DNA of 64,000 bases. Source: Styela clava. Its lineage: Eukaryota > Chordata > Ascidiacea > Stolidobranchia > Styelidae. Both the position numbers and the translations under genes were made by a program. A model generated the notes under the pieces. It was not told the origin of the DNA. It saw only the letters and a program-made list of their open reading frames with translations, and made no database searches. Where the stretch lies: assembly GCF_964204865.1 (NCBI RefSeq), contig NC_135259.1, positions 11,604,974 to 11,668,973 on the forward strand. Reading direction: 5' to 3'. The first letter of the stretch is position 1; the number at the start of each line of letters is the position of its first letter. This document shows positions 1-10,393 of the stretch, in pieces.

Positions 1-1207
1 TATTGTACCGACGCTATTGATAAAACTACCTACGATCCATTAGCACCAGTAGGCTATATATTTATCAAAAAACCTTACTAAGAAGAAATAAAAAGTAGAA
101 TGATAAATATGAAAAAACTTGTTGCACGTTACAAATCTAGCTAATCTACATAGAAAGAATCCTCAGTTTTACATTTTGCATCATAATTTATTTAGCTCAT
201 GAATATTTTAAATTTAAATTGGTTTAACATTGAATGTGTTTTCACTCAAATAATGCTCTTTTAGATTAATTAAAAGTTTTGAATACATGTAGAACTTTCG
301 ATAAAATCAGATAACCTTACTCGAACAAGTTGAAATTAAGCAAGATAAAAATATTCCAAATACCGTAATTTTAATATATTTTTCAAGTTTTTTTAAACAC
401 ATAGAAAAAGCCAATTTGAAATCACATTGTAAAATTATGTCAATAAACCGAACCAATATTGATATGGAGTTTTCACAAAGATTTAAAGCATATGATGTCA
501 TTCTTGCTTATAGAGCACAAACATTCACCATACGAGAAAAAAATGTATGGCTATGCCTGTATAGAAATAAACGTAAGTATTCATATGAAGTATTGCGCTT
601 AGAACAATAAATTTGCCACCTGCACAAACTTAGGAAAGTGTTAGTAATACAAAGACAATAAATAGCTGAATATAAAATAAAATGCTTGTTAGCATTATCA
701 TATTGAACTAACATAGTTTGTTCCACATTTTAATAAATCATTTCTGAAATTCTGTTATACACTACAATTAAATAAGTACTGGTGCGGTGACATTACATGC
801 GTTTATAGCCAACAAATAATAGCTTTTACATATCGCAGCAAACAACCAAACATTTATACACAGTTGTTATTGTCAGAAAAGAAATTCATGATCATATGTA
901 CTTGATTTCATTGACATACTTACATCGATCAAAAAGATAAAAGATGTAAAACAATATGACATAAATCTGATTATAAATTACAACAGTAAAACATATTCAC
1001 TTGTTGAATAAACAGGGATGTAAGGAAATCATTATCTGAATGGGGTTTTGAAAATATCTGTAAATGTTGCTTATTGTAAAAATAATTGACTGCCTAAGAG
1101 GCGGTAAAATTATGGTTGGTATCAAAATCTTAAAGATCGACCATATCTAAACATAACACATTGACACAAACTTTACAACAACATAACAAATGTAAACAAT
1201 TGTTTCA
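1..1207. other. 3' flank of the AVL9 gene
   Basis: I see no credible coding sequence here. Short open frames on both strands have no recognisable protein features. The 3' untranslated region of the minus-strand AVL9 gene must lie in the right part of this stretch. A minus-strand AATAAA (TTTATT on the plus strand) occurs near 187, so a 3' UTR of up to about 1 kb is possible, but the true end cannot be placed. Confidence 0.5.
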
Positions 1208-3286
1208 TCAACTTTTATTTGTTTGTAATTTACTAGAAAACCACGAGCTTAGAGATGTTTTAGCAGATCCAATAGCACTTCCAAGATATCTTCCTGTATT
1301 AACTATTGTATCATTTGCGTTTGATAATGCGCCCTCAATTTTTCTGCCTTGCTCACTGTTTTGCAATCGATGATGCAATCGTAACTTCATATCATTGATT
1401 GAATATTGTGCATGAAATGGATGTTGATATTCAGATTCACCATCAATCACTTTGTGATCTCCTGTCTTCCATATTCTATAGTTTTTTGTGCGTTTCCAAG
1501 ATGCTAAAAATGCCTCATTATAATCTTGTAACAGTTTTGGGTCTATCTCATCTTGGATCGTAATTGAAAGCATTTTTTGTAAATATTCTTCAAATAAACT
1601 CCGCAGCCATTCGTCTCCTCCTTTCCACACTGTTGCCACATTATGAAAAACATCTGCATCATCATCATCTTCACAAATATTCGAAACAATATACTCCGCA
1701 AAACGCAAGTCGGCAGAAGACAAAGCAAGTTGTCTTTGAAGCGATAAATCATGGAAAATGATTTCAGAATTTTCGACGTCGATAACAACATCAGAGAGTT
1801 CTTTACGAGTTTTGAATAAAATATTTGTGGCACCCACAACAAATCCTTTTCTTGAACCTTGGTTTAATAGATCATGATGTTGTAATGAAATATATGGAAG
1901 ACATAAATTCCCATCTGTAAATATATTCAGTGGAAATCCATAATCATCCAAATTATATGAAGCCGGTTTTAGGTTATCGTATAACAATGTATCCTCAACT
2001 TGTGTAGTTTGTAAGGTCTGTGGGCTTATCTTCTCCGGAGAATCCATTGCCATTTCAAGCCTTGCATTTCCCAGTTTAAGAATGTAATTTTCCTCATCAT
2101 CATGCTCTGGATCTAAGTGATGATAGGCAGGTGAATCTTCCATTTGTTCATTGGTTTCAGGACTCTCTTGAGCAGGTCTAAAAAATCCGAGTTTGCCGGC
2201 AATTCTAGTAGCAATACCACTAGATCGTTTGATACTCTGCCCATCTAGTGGAGGCTTACTAATATCTGTATCATCTGTTTTTAGACTTCCCAAAATTACT
2301 TCATTGGGAAATTCGTCATTATCAAGTGGTTTTTCAAGTAATTCAAAGCCTTGTTCGTCTGCTTCAGATTTCTCATGACTTTCAGATTCTTCAGCTGTAT
2401 TCAATACAATATCCTCTTCCATAGAATCAGAACTACTTTCATCTTTTATTACATTTTTGAGCAAGCCATTAACACTGGATGGATTGACAGTATCTACAAC
2501 AATTTCCAGTTTTGATTCACTTTCATCCTGAATATTTTCATCTTTGGAGATATTTTTGTTGTCAGGGATCACAGTGCATTCAGAAAGACCAACTTCAATC
2601 ATGCGAGGAAACAGTGAAAGGAGTGATAATAAAGCGCCAACTAATTCACTGGCAGGTGTTGCATAAAATACAACACGTTTTTCCAGTAAAATTAGTTTGA
2701 ATAGAATGAGCAATTTGTGTTTAAAATTAGTCAGTAACTTTCTTACAGACAATCCAAAAAATAAATGTGACTCATCGGGTACGCTGAGTGACGCATTGAT
2801 GTGATCATACAATTCTTGCAAAACATTTTTCTGTGAAAAATTTTCCAAAAAGGCATTTGTTATGACTGGCAGTTGTAGTTTTGCGTGAATTAAGCCAAAT
2901 GCAGGTACTTTACTCAATATGACAACACTTTTCTGTACTGTACCACGAGTGATGTCAGCGTCCCTTTGGGTTAATTGGTTGGCGTCTACCTGTCGACAAT
3001 ATGACACACAGTACACTGTTTGCTTCAACTCAAACTCTTTTCTTGGTGGCAAGTGAAAATAAACAACGTCCTCTGGAAAGTTATGCGCACCATCCGGCAT
3101 GGCAAGATATGGTAGAAACTTCCATTCTTCGGGCAAAAACAGCTTGTCCCCGGACTCGCAACTCTCCTTTAAAGGCGGATACGCATACTCCAAAACGCAA
3201 CCCTTCTTATGATGAAAGCCGATCAAAAATACATGGTGAAGATTGCCTTGCTTCGTGAAGACTCCGCCCAAATCTTCCGCCATCAC
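1208..3286 (-). CDS. AVL9: AVL9 homologue, DENN-family late secretory pathway protein
   Basis: A 692-residue intronless reading frame matches animal AVL9 over its whole length (human is about 650 residues). The N-terminal block holds VGFHHKKGC-type residues (here IGFHHKKGC, about residues 22-30), then YPPL, LPEEWK and the LPDGAHN-like PDGAHNFPED stretch. RETVQKS-like TRGTVQKSVVILSK (about 113-126) and KLLILFKLILLEKRVVFY (about 192-209) are further conserved DENN-fold segments. An acidic, low-conservation linker spans roughly 245-430. The C-terminal half resumes with FPLNIFTDGNLCLPYISLQ, ADLRFAEYIV and GGDEWLRSLF, and ends in an SAIGSAKTSLSSWFSS tail like the human protein. AVL9 acts in post-Golgi secretory traffic and cell polarity. 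The start methionine is doubled (MMAED), and the region upstream has no in-frame extension. Absence of introns is unusual for this family and could mean intron loss or a functional retrocopy; no frame is broken. Confidence 0.95.
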   Translation of the reverse strand: MMAEDLGGVFTKQGNLHHVFLIGFHHKKGCVLEYAYPPLKESCESGDKLFLPEEWKFLPYLAMPDGAHNFPEDVVYFHLPPRKEFELKQTVYCVSYCRQVDANQLTQRDADITRGTVQKSVVILSKVPAFGLIHAKLQLPVITNAFLENFSQKNVLQELYDHINASLSVPDESHLFFGLSVRKLLTNFKHKLLILFKLILLEKRVVFYATPASELVGALLSLLSLFPRMIEVGLSECTVIPDNKNISKDENIQDESESKLEIVVDTVNPSSVNGLLKNVIKDESSSDSMEEDIVLNTAEESESHEKSEADEQGFELLEKPLDNDEFPNEVILGSLKTDDTDISKPPLDGQSIKRSSGIATRIAGKLGFFRPAQESPETNEQMEDSPAYHHLDPEHDDEENYILKLGNARLEMAMDSPEKISPQTLQTTQVEDTLLYDNLKPASYNLDDYGFPLNIFTDGNLCLPYISLQHHDLLNQGSRKGFVVGATNILFKTRKELSDVVIDVENSEIIFHDLSLQRQLALSSADLRFAEYIVSNICEDDDDADVFHNVATVWKGGDEWLRSLFEEYLQKMLSITIQDEIDPKLLQDYNEAFLASWKRTKNYRIWKTGDHKVIDGESEYQHPFHAQYSINDMKLRLHHRLQNSEQGRKIEGALSNANDTIVNTGRYLGSAIGSAKTSLSSWFSSKLQTNKS

Positions 3287-3849
3287 TAACTGACTGACGA
3301 CAGGCGGGCACGAATTTGAATGCTAACCTAATGCTTTACCTAATGGGCTCTCGTACAAAACGCTCAACTAGACAAGTGAGTCTCGTGACCGCCAGTCGCT
3401 TATTTGTTTGTCCGCAGCCGTTGAGGGGATTTCCCTATCTATCCCAGCATGGAATTGTTCGAAAAGTATATTCACTTTGGAAACCATAAGATCCTACTTC
3501 GACTATGAAATTTCTGTGTGTTTGTTGGGTACAAAATATAACTATAGATCCCTTTGTTATTATGTTGTTATTGGCGAAAGTATTCGTTTTCTTGTTGTTA
3601 TGGTTGTTGTGGAAAGATCGGATTTCCCTTCAACTGGATCGATGGACCTTTCCCCGAGCATCGACTTTCTTGTTTACTACGTGACATTTGCCAATCAGCA
3701 AGACGCACAAAGTGACGTAACAATTCTCCCTCTGTGCATCCGATCCGTTTTCGCACTCTATTCGTTAGTTTTCGGTTGTGTTTCGAAAATTCAAATATAA
3801 ATCAGATAATTTAATGATCACTTTGTCTTCATAAGAGTTTTAATTTAAC
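3287..3849. other. AVL9 upstream region
   Basis: This is the 5' flank of the minus-strand AVL9 gene, so its promoter should lie here. I see no clear TATA box. A plus-strand open frame at 3408-3800 encodes a hydrophobic, unrecognisable 130-residue translation with no splice support, and I do not count it as a gene. Confidence 0.5.
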
Positions 3850-4035
3850 TGCAGTAAGAAAATAGTGTAGAAATAGCTGTGATAGACTAGGCTAAAATTC
3901 TTTATCGGTACTTTTAAAAAACAGATTGTTGTATGCGGTGAATCATAATGACGATTTGAAACAAATACCCAATTTTACAGCCGCCAACTCGCAAAACCAC
4001 ACTTAAAATGAGCCCCGAAAATATTGCAATGGTAG
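3850..4035 (-). repeat. Dispersed repeat A, inverted copy
   Basis: On the minus strand this reads TTTTAGCCTAGTCTATCACA..., followed upstream by a segment that also occurs at about 32015-32100 (GTTTCAAA, ACCCAATTTTAC). The same core recurs at about 5650, 6600, 14945, 18250, 31440, 32110 and 32505. It has no coding content. It is an interspersed repeat of unknown class, with copies diverged enough to be old. Confidence 0.7.
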
Positions 4036-4039
4036 ATGG

Positions 4040-5070
4040 GAGGAATTTTTCGGGGGTCATAGCTCGGGGAAAATTCCATTGCTTCAAATTTATCAGTGGT
4101 TGAAGATTGTTGCTATCGCTAGAAGCGTAAATATATACTACTACGCTAGAAGGCTATTACAATCTGTAACCACTGAAAGTTTTAAATCAATTGGTCAAGC
4201 AGTTGATGAAAAATATTTTTCCATCCAACAAGAACATGCAAAATAATTCTAACAACAACATACCGTTATGGATGTATTCCCGACCCTTCGCACCACAAAA
4301 ATTTTACGACACGGCGGTGTGGCTCATCGTGCTAAGCGTTAGAAATACGCTCACCACGGCACTTCTGATTACTTTGCGTGGGTTCGCGGGTTCGAATCCC
4401 ATGCGGGGATGGTTATGTGCGAGAGGATCGCTGGACTCCTTGTCGCGGTAGTGTGGTTCACGTAATCGCTGGTCGGTCACGGCTTCCTCCACCATAAAGT
4501 CCATGCTTCCGAAAACAAATAACTAACTACCCCATACCGGTACCCGACATGGACTAGTATCCGGACGACAGACCGTGGTTTGCTATATGGTTAAGCGGTT
4601 TTATTGGCTCTCCTCTCCATCGGGATAAATATGTAAATCCTATTCTATGCTATACTTTACTATTGCAATTCTTTGGATGCTTATTGGACACGTTAGTTGA
4701 AATAACGATCGTTTTGGGACACGTTAGTGGACTCTTTTGATTACTGGACCAATTGCTTTGAAATTTTCAGTGCTTGAAAATTAAATTTTTCGCGACCAGG
4801 CTGTTACTTTTATTTATTTCAGGTATACCGGTGAGCTGCATGGGATTCGTTTTTATGTGCTATGACGTCATCCGAATTTGTCAATATGTGTCGCTACGTG
4901 TCCATATATTTGAGCATAGCTCCCTTGTTCTTTGACACATAATTTCATCGATAATAAAAAAAAACTTTTCTCATTGATTACTGGACCAATTGCTTCGAAA
5001 TTATCAGTGGTTGAATATGGAATTTTTCTCTAGGAGGCTGTTACTTTTATTTTATTTTTCAAATTTTTCG
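4040..5070. repeat. Short repeats around a 'TTCAGTGGTTGAA'-type core
   Basis: Three related segments occur here. At about 4078-4165, 4738-4815 and 4976-5055 the sequence runs 'ATTGCTTCGAAATTATCAGTGGTTGA', then a spacer, then 'GGCTGTTACTTTTATTT'. A weaker relative lies at about 25400-25475 inside a GGT2 intron, and another at about 38400-38445. They are non-coding dispersed repeats. The SINE at 4306 sits between the first and second copies. Confidence 0.5.
4306..4670 (+). repeat. tRNA-derived SINE
   Basis: The head resembles a tRNA gene: an A-box-like TGGCTCATCGTGC near 4321 and a canonical B box GGTTCGAATCCC near 4388-4400. No intact cloverleaf can be drawn, because the acceptor arms do not pair and the middle is too long. 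A conserved-looking tail follows (CACCATAAAGTCCATGCTTC near 4485, CCGGACGACAGACCG near 4560). This is the layout of an RNA polymerase III-driven SINE rather than a working tRNA. The 3' boundary is approximate. Confidence 0.65.
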
Positions 5071-6115
5071 TGAATCCTATGAGATTCAATATTTGATACA
5101 AAATTTTGCTGTATTACTCTTTAACCATTGGAACACGATTTTTTAATCCGCCAAGCGCGACAGCCGATTCTGGGAATTCTTGCTCAAGTAGAATTTTGAG
5201 GTTACCACTTACCAGTACTGTACTGATACCCAACCCGCAATGTTGCGAAGGTAAGGTAAACTACTGCTTCGCTTGATGTTCATATATTTGTAGACAGCGT
5301 TACTTACTGTTATAATACCGCAGTAACTCGAATCATTTGGTAAGTCAATTCACGTTAAAACAGAATCATCACAGATTCTGTAAAATTCGTGTACCGGTAA
5401 CAGTGCCGCTTTACCGATATGAAAGCCCAAACTGTCTCTTGAAGGGGGGCTTGTAGTCACAGTTATATTTCATGTCTTTTAAAATGGGGGCTTCTTTGAA
5501 GTCATTAAACTGCGCTTGGTGTTAATATATTTGTAGACTGTGGTATCTGCTGTTACGTGTCTATATATTTGAGCCTAGCTCTCTTGTTTTGCGAGAGCGA
5601 TTCATTTTCAATAAAATATACAACCACATGCCTCTTACGTGGACTAATACGGTAGCAAATTTTAGCCTAGTCTATTGCAGCTTTTCCAGGACTAATTTTT
5701 GATTATTGCAGATAAACTAGACTAGAGCTTATCGGAAGATATAATGACAAATAAAATAATTCATTTACAACTTATTTTTGAAAGCACAGCTGAAAACTGA
5801 CAAATAACTTGTACTAAATCGCGATGCTTCTTCAATGTAGTGTAAATTTGAAGTGAAGTATTGTATTACATGGGGATGGCCGAATACTATTTGCATATTC
5901 AGATATTCCAAAAGTTTCCCAAAATCGAGAACCTACTATATCGGGCTGTCGATTTTGAGACCTAGATTTCCAGATCTAGAATCCCGGTCTCTAATGGACA
6001 ATTTGCATATCTACATATTTCAGAATTTTTCTAAAATCTAGAATATACTATATCGGATAATATAAACTTACAATATGTTTGAATATTCAATAGGTAGTGA
6101 AGGTCAGACGTTGCG
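5071..6115. other. Non-coding, with one repeat A copy
   Basis: No gene is visible. Two related short segments contain 'ATATATTTGTAGAC' (about 5282 and 5525). A partial copy of dispersed repeat A runs from about 5650 to 5830 on the plus strand (TTTTAGCCTAGTCTATTGCAG ... ACTGACAAATAAC). A tandem-like pair of 'AGATATTCCAAAAGTTTCCC' variants lies at about 5900 and 6010. Confidence 0.5.
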
Positions 6116-6123
6116 GTACCAGT

Positions 6124-7334
6124 CAGGGTTGCCAGATCCCAGCGATCAAAAAAAGCCAAATCAAGACACAAAAAAGCCAGAAAAAGCCAACAATTTTACC
6201 AAGTACAAAAGCCCCATGATTAGTCAGATTTTAAGCCCTTGGCAACGTACTGATGATGATGAAGACGTAAAGCCATCATGTCATTCAGTGAGGCACACAA
6301 ATAGAAAGTAAATTTCCTATAGAACTGTAGAAGGTGAAATAAATATCAAGTGGACAGAATTATTTTACCATTCAATATACAAGACGGGGTGCCGCTTCAG
6401 CATGTAATATACCTACATGTTTCTACTTAAACTTGCAATATACCTTAAAAAATTCTCCCTATATTGTATCTTACTATAGAAAAAATTCAACTTTTCAAAT
6501 TTATAAATCATCAATTTCATTAAAAATTTATCTAACGCCGTGCCTCTCACAGGTGAACCACTGATATCTAATTCAGTAATTTTAGCGTAGTTAATCACAT
6601 CGTTCGTGAGACTAAATTTTGATTACTGCAATTGCAGAATTAAACTAGAGCTCACATAAACCATATCAGGCATAATGAAAATTGGGTGCTCCCGAAGTAT
6701 GCGAACCAAGATGGCGGACATCGGAACGTAACATGGGTAACAGGTTAGGGTTAGGCGATATTTTTTTTTCAATTTTCCTTATTTTAGTCCTATTATCAGT
6801 TCGAAGACTAGCCAAGAGCCTCCCGTAGTATTTATACCTAAAATTATGGCCTAACCCTAACCTAGTACACATATTACATTCCGATGTCCGCCATCTTGGT
6901 TCGCATACTTCGGGAGCCCCGAAAATTGAGTTATACAATTACTTTTTGGAAACAGAGCCAAAAACTGACAAATAACACGCAAAACTATGAAAACCAGGCA
7001 ATGTTTACAACCCCGCTTGAACATCTGTCTGAGCAGCTGCGGAAACTGCAATTATTTCTTATTGGGTATGGTTAAGAGTTAATGTAACAAACAAGGGAAT
7101 CGATGCTCCAGGAAAGCCTGATGTTAAGTAGCTAAGTGCAGGTAATAGACTATTGTTCAGTTGTTGAACACTAAATATTGTATTTTATATGATTTTAATA
7201 ATAGACACTAGAATAGACTTGAAAAAAGCCAAAAAAAACGCCAAAAAGCCAAACGGAAATTCTGACGCCAAACGCGTTTGAAAAAAGCCAAAAATGGCAA
7301 ATTTGGCGTTAAAAAAGCCAATATGGCAACCCTG
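6124..7334. mobile_element. Complete non-autonomous hAT element, copy 1 of a family
   Basis: The element starts CAGGGTTGCCAGAT and ends ...ATATGGCAACCCTG, so its terminal inverted repeats pair as CAGGGTTGCCA. It is flanked by a perfect 8-bp target-site duplication, GTACCAGT, at 6116-6123 and 7335-7342, the hallmark of hAT insertions. Just inside both ends are tracts of AAAAAGCCAAA-type repeats. There is no transposase frame, so it is a deletion derivative. The interior holds dispersed repeat A and a nested MITE. A second copy with its own perfect duplication lies at 30917-31901. Confidence 0.9.
6685..6920. mobile_element. Nested fold-back MITE with 8-bp target duplication
   Basis: The left arm reads GGTGCTCCCGAAGTATGCGA and the right arm is its reverse complement apart from a few mismatches. 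Pairing extends about 70 bp and includes TTAGGGTTAGGC. The flanking 8-bp direct repeat is GAAAATTG, at 6677-6684 and 6921-6928. The 236-bp element has no coding sequence and lies inside repeat A within the hAT element at 6124-7334. An 8-bp duplication with GG-starting termini would fit a Merlin-type or hAT-type MITE; I cannot choose between them. Confidence 0.8.
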
Positions 7335-7342
7335 GTACCAGT

Positions 7343-8857
7343 TGTCCACTGTGGCCATATATAGAAAGGGAGTGTGCTTCTCTCTCATTTCTGCGGGATC
7401 AATTGAAGGCTCTCTCGTTTCGACGATAGACTTCCAACTTTTCCGTGGCCATAATGCATTTCTTACGATATTAAAAAATTGGGCACTCTGATGCCACTGC
7501 TACCATTGCAATGAAAATTTATAACACTACTTTTGGGTGAGACAATAACATTCGCTTACTGCAGAAATTATTGCAGGATTGTTCGTCAGTCAAGGCACAC
7601 GATATTTGGCAAATTCATTTCTAAACCTTGGCTGCAGCGAAACTTGCATTTGTTACTAATATGCTCTATCAGGCTTGCCAGTTGCTAGACTCAAATGCTG
7701 CATGTGTATATGGTATTTTGCGCGTGTACAGTGCTGTATTATTGTATTGTTTTAAAACACACAACAAACGCTGAATGAAACTGGTTCAAGGCAATTCTGG
7801 TAGGTATGTTATTAACTTCACTCAACATCAGACGCGATCGACTATTCGAGACGTGGCGATCGACTTGTTGGCCACCCCTGGTGTACAGCATTACAGCAAA
7901 TGGGCCAGATGATTGTGAAACAGATAAATCAAACCAAGACAAGAGCTGTTTTCTATGGAAAATAGCTTTACATGTTTTTATAGCTGTAAACTTTATTTTC
8001 AGCCAAAAGGTCATATCACTTTACCCTTGCTTTTGTAAACTGTTGAAAATTGAGAATCTGATATTTTCGATTAAAAATAACTTTTCAATTTAGCAAGACC
8101 AAATATATGTTTAATATAACTTATTGAAAGCAATTTTGCTTATAATATATATATGTTAAGGTAATTAGGCAAAATATATAGCAGCTCGAAGCAAGACAAG
8201 TAGCACTCACTTTTATAAAAAATGCGAGTGATGGACAGATTGACAAAGCTCTGTTTTTGTAAAAAAAAAACGTTGCAAATCTCTTTGAAAATGGTGATGG
8301 CAATTTTTCTACCAGCCGCTAGCTTCTGCTCCTTTGTCACGAGTGTCAGAAAATGCGTAGATAGCGGAAGAGTCACATTTGATTGCATTCACTCGGCCCA
8401 TTTTACATGCTTCCTCCTGTAGAATACGATTGTTTGCGTATGATCAGAGTTATACATAGCTATATTGGGATGAATATACCGCAAAACTAAGTTAATACAG
8501 GAATGTTAAATTTTACCAGCGTAGAAGTCTAACTCGGAAGAATATTGTTAAAATTTTGAAATGAAAAAAAATATATTAGTTATTTAAATACAAACCTTGC
8601 TCCTTTGTTTGAAGATTTTCTAAGTTACAGATGAAAAAGTATCTACCAAACTTTACAATAGTAGAAAAAAAGCATCTTTGTAATTCCATGTGGAAGAAAA
8701 AAAAGACCAATACATGAGTTTTTCCTCTAGAATACTTCCTAGGACCTAGGACACGCTTTTTATCACATAGACATAAGGCTCAAAAGTGTCTAACTAGTTT
8801 CTCCCACCTGATCAATGTATACCACAATCGATAGTAAATTGTCTTTATACTCTAAAG
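7343..8857. other. Non-coding interval with repeat D and a hAT end
   Basis: No gene is supported. At about 7835-7882 the sequence 'GCGATCGACTTGTTGGCCACCCCTG' looks like the right terminus of a Charlie-like hAT element; a similar terminus occurs at about 49350-49387. I could not find a matching left end for either. At about 8260-8445 lies a copy of dispersed repeat D. Confidence 0.45.
8260..8445 (+). repeat. Dispersed repeat D, copy 1
   Basis: The segment contains 'GTCAGAAAATGCGTAGATAG' and 'TTGATTGCATTCACTCG', followed by 'TTTCCTCCTGTAGAATAC' or a near variant. It is shared with 21160-21345 (same strand) and, inverted and partial, with 43990-44165. All three copies lack long reading frames. 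The class is unknown. Confidence 0.65.
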
Positions 8858-10050
8858 CAGGGGTCACCAACCCGTTGCCCACGGGCAACAAGTCGCCCGT
8901 GAAGACCACATGAGTCGCCCGCGGGTCTGTTCCAAAATAAACTTAATAACGGCGCTGATAAGTAAGCTACAACAATTAATTTTTGCCATGTTATTCTTGT
9001 AAAAAATCACACTTATATAACACTATGTTAAATATTATGGTAACGATCAATATAACTTTTATTTGACCGCAGTAATGTGACGGATCATTTAATACTCTCC
9101 CAATTATGACATCACACAGATGGTCAACTTCCACGAACCTGCGGCTTTCGTATCCGTTGATTTGTGGAGCAGCAATGCCAATAATACAATTATTGATTTC
9201 AAAGAAAATTGAAAAAAAACCTACCATTTTTACGATGAACGGAAGGTGGATTTCCTTTTACCGCCGTGAAAACAGCTCGCGTATGTCTCATTTGCGTGGA
9301 GTTTATAGCGACGACAAAGCGAAGAGACATTTCACATCTTGTCACTATATATCCATTGGTCAGCGCAGTACGGGCAGAAAAAGCTGCCTTTTAATTCAAA
9401 CGGCAATTCTATGTTACGAGATGGCTTGTACCAGTGTTTGGTACAAGCCATCTTAATGAATCAACATTTTTGGGCATGAACTTCACAAGGAACTAAGCAC
9501 GGAATACGCCATACTGAGGAAGACCCGCTCAGAGTTGCATTGTCAAGTTACACGCTGGAGTACAACACACTGGTGGAAAGCATTAGACCAGATTTGTTCG
9601 ATTTGGGTTTTCTCCTTGTTGAAAACAAGATATTCATATTAGTTAAATGTGTTTGTAAATGTAATATTCGGCAGTTCAACTGTTAAGTTCATTTCATCTT
9701 AGGGTTATGCAGGGTGTTTGTAAAAAAAAAAGTAGGTACACATTGTGGTTTCCGAAAATATTATTTTAGTGATCACTTTAAAATCAATTTGAAAAACACT
9801 TAGTTTGAAAATGGAAGGGTCATTGCTAGTAATTTATTTGCTACGTTGTGATAATTGTTTGATTTCCTGAAGAATCCTAAAGTTTATCAGTGTTTTTACT
9901 TGACTAAATATCAGTAATTATCAATAATTGAAGGTTAATCGAGCAAATTGACCCGAATTGAAAATTTTAAAGTGTGCATTGAACTGGTAGCCCTCGGCTT
10001 AATCGTTACCCAGAATGTATCCCTCGGCTTCGAAAAGGTTGGTGACCCTG
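8858..10050. mobile_element. Complete non-autonomous hAT element (Charlie-like ends)
   Basis: The termini are CAGGGGTCACCAACC on the left and GGTTGGTGACCCTG on the right. A perfect 8-bp target duplication CTCTAAAG flanks it at 8850-8857 and 10051-10058. The interior has degraded coding-like stretches (for example the plus frame near 9490-9600) but no intact transposase. A 14-bp perfect stem with a 7-base loop lies at 9419-9453 inside it. Confidence 0.9.
9419..9453. repeat. Perfect hairpin inside the hAT element
   Basis: The arms AGATGGCTTGTACC and GGTACAAGCCATCT are exact reverse complements separated by AGTGTTT. It sits in the middle of the element at 8858-10050, so it is not a terminal repeat. 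It could be a folded relic of an internal insertion, or chance. Confidence 0.7.
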
Positions 10051-10393
10051 CTCTAAAGTCTAAACAGCGTCAGTAGCCCCGCTGTGCGTGATTTAATTCC
10101 GGTGGTATCAGGAAAAATGATAAACACAAACTAATATTTTTGTAAATACTTCAGCACTAATACTACTAACTGCTTATATCCATGAACTATTGAATCCCAC
10201 AAAACCTGGCATATATATTCGAACAGCAAGGGTTTGAAGCATATAATAACCTCATGTTCTTGGGAAAGTGTTTTTATTTTGTACTAAAATAAAAGCTGCT
10301 ATCGTTTATTTATACTTGGCAATTTTATTATCCAATTATTCAAATGAATTCAATAATAATTCATATATATATAATATATACTTAGAAACTTAC

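Noticed and set aside
3408-3800. 130-residue plus-strand frame next to AVL9
   Set aside because: No domain, no codon regularity, and it lies where the AVL9 promoter is expected.
4306-4450. Functional tRNA gene
   Set aside because: Only the promoter boxes look tRNA-like; no cloverleaf or acceptor stem forms.
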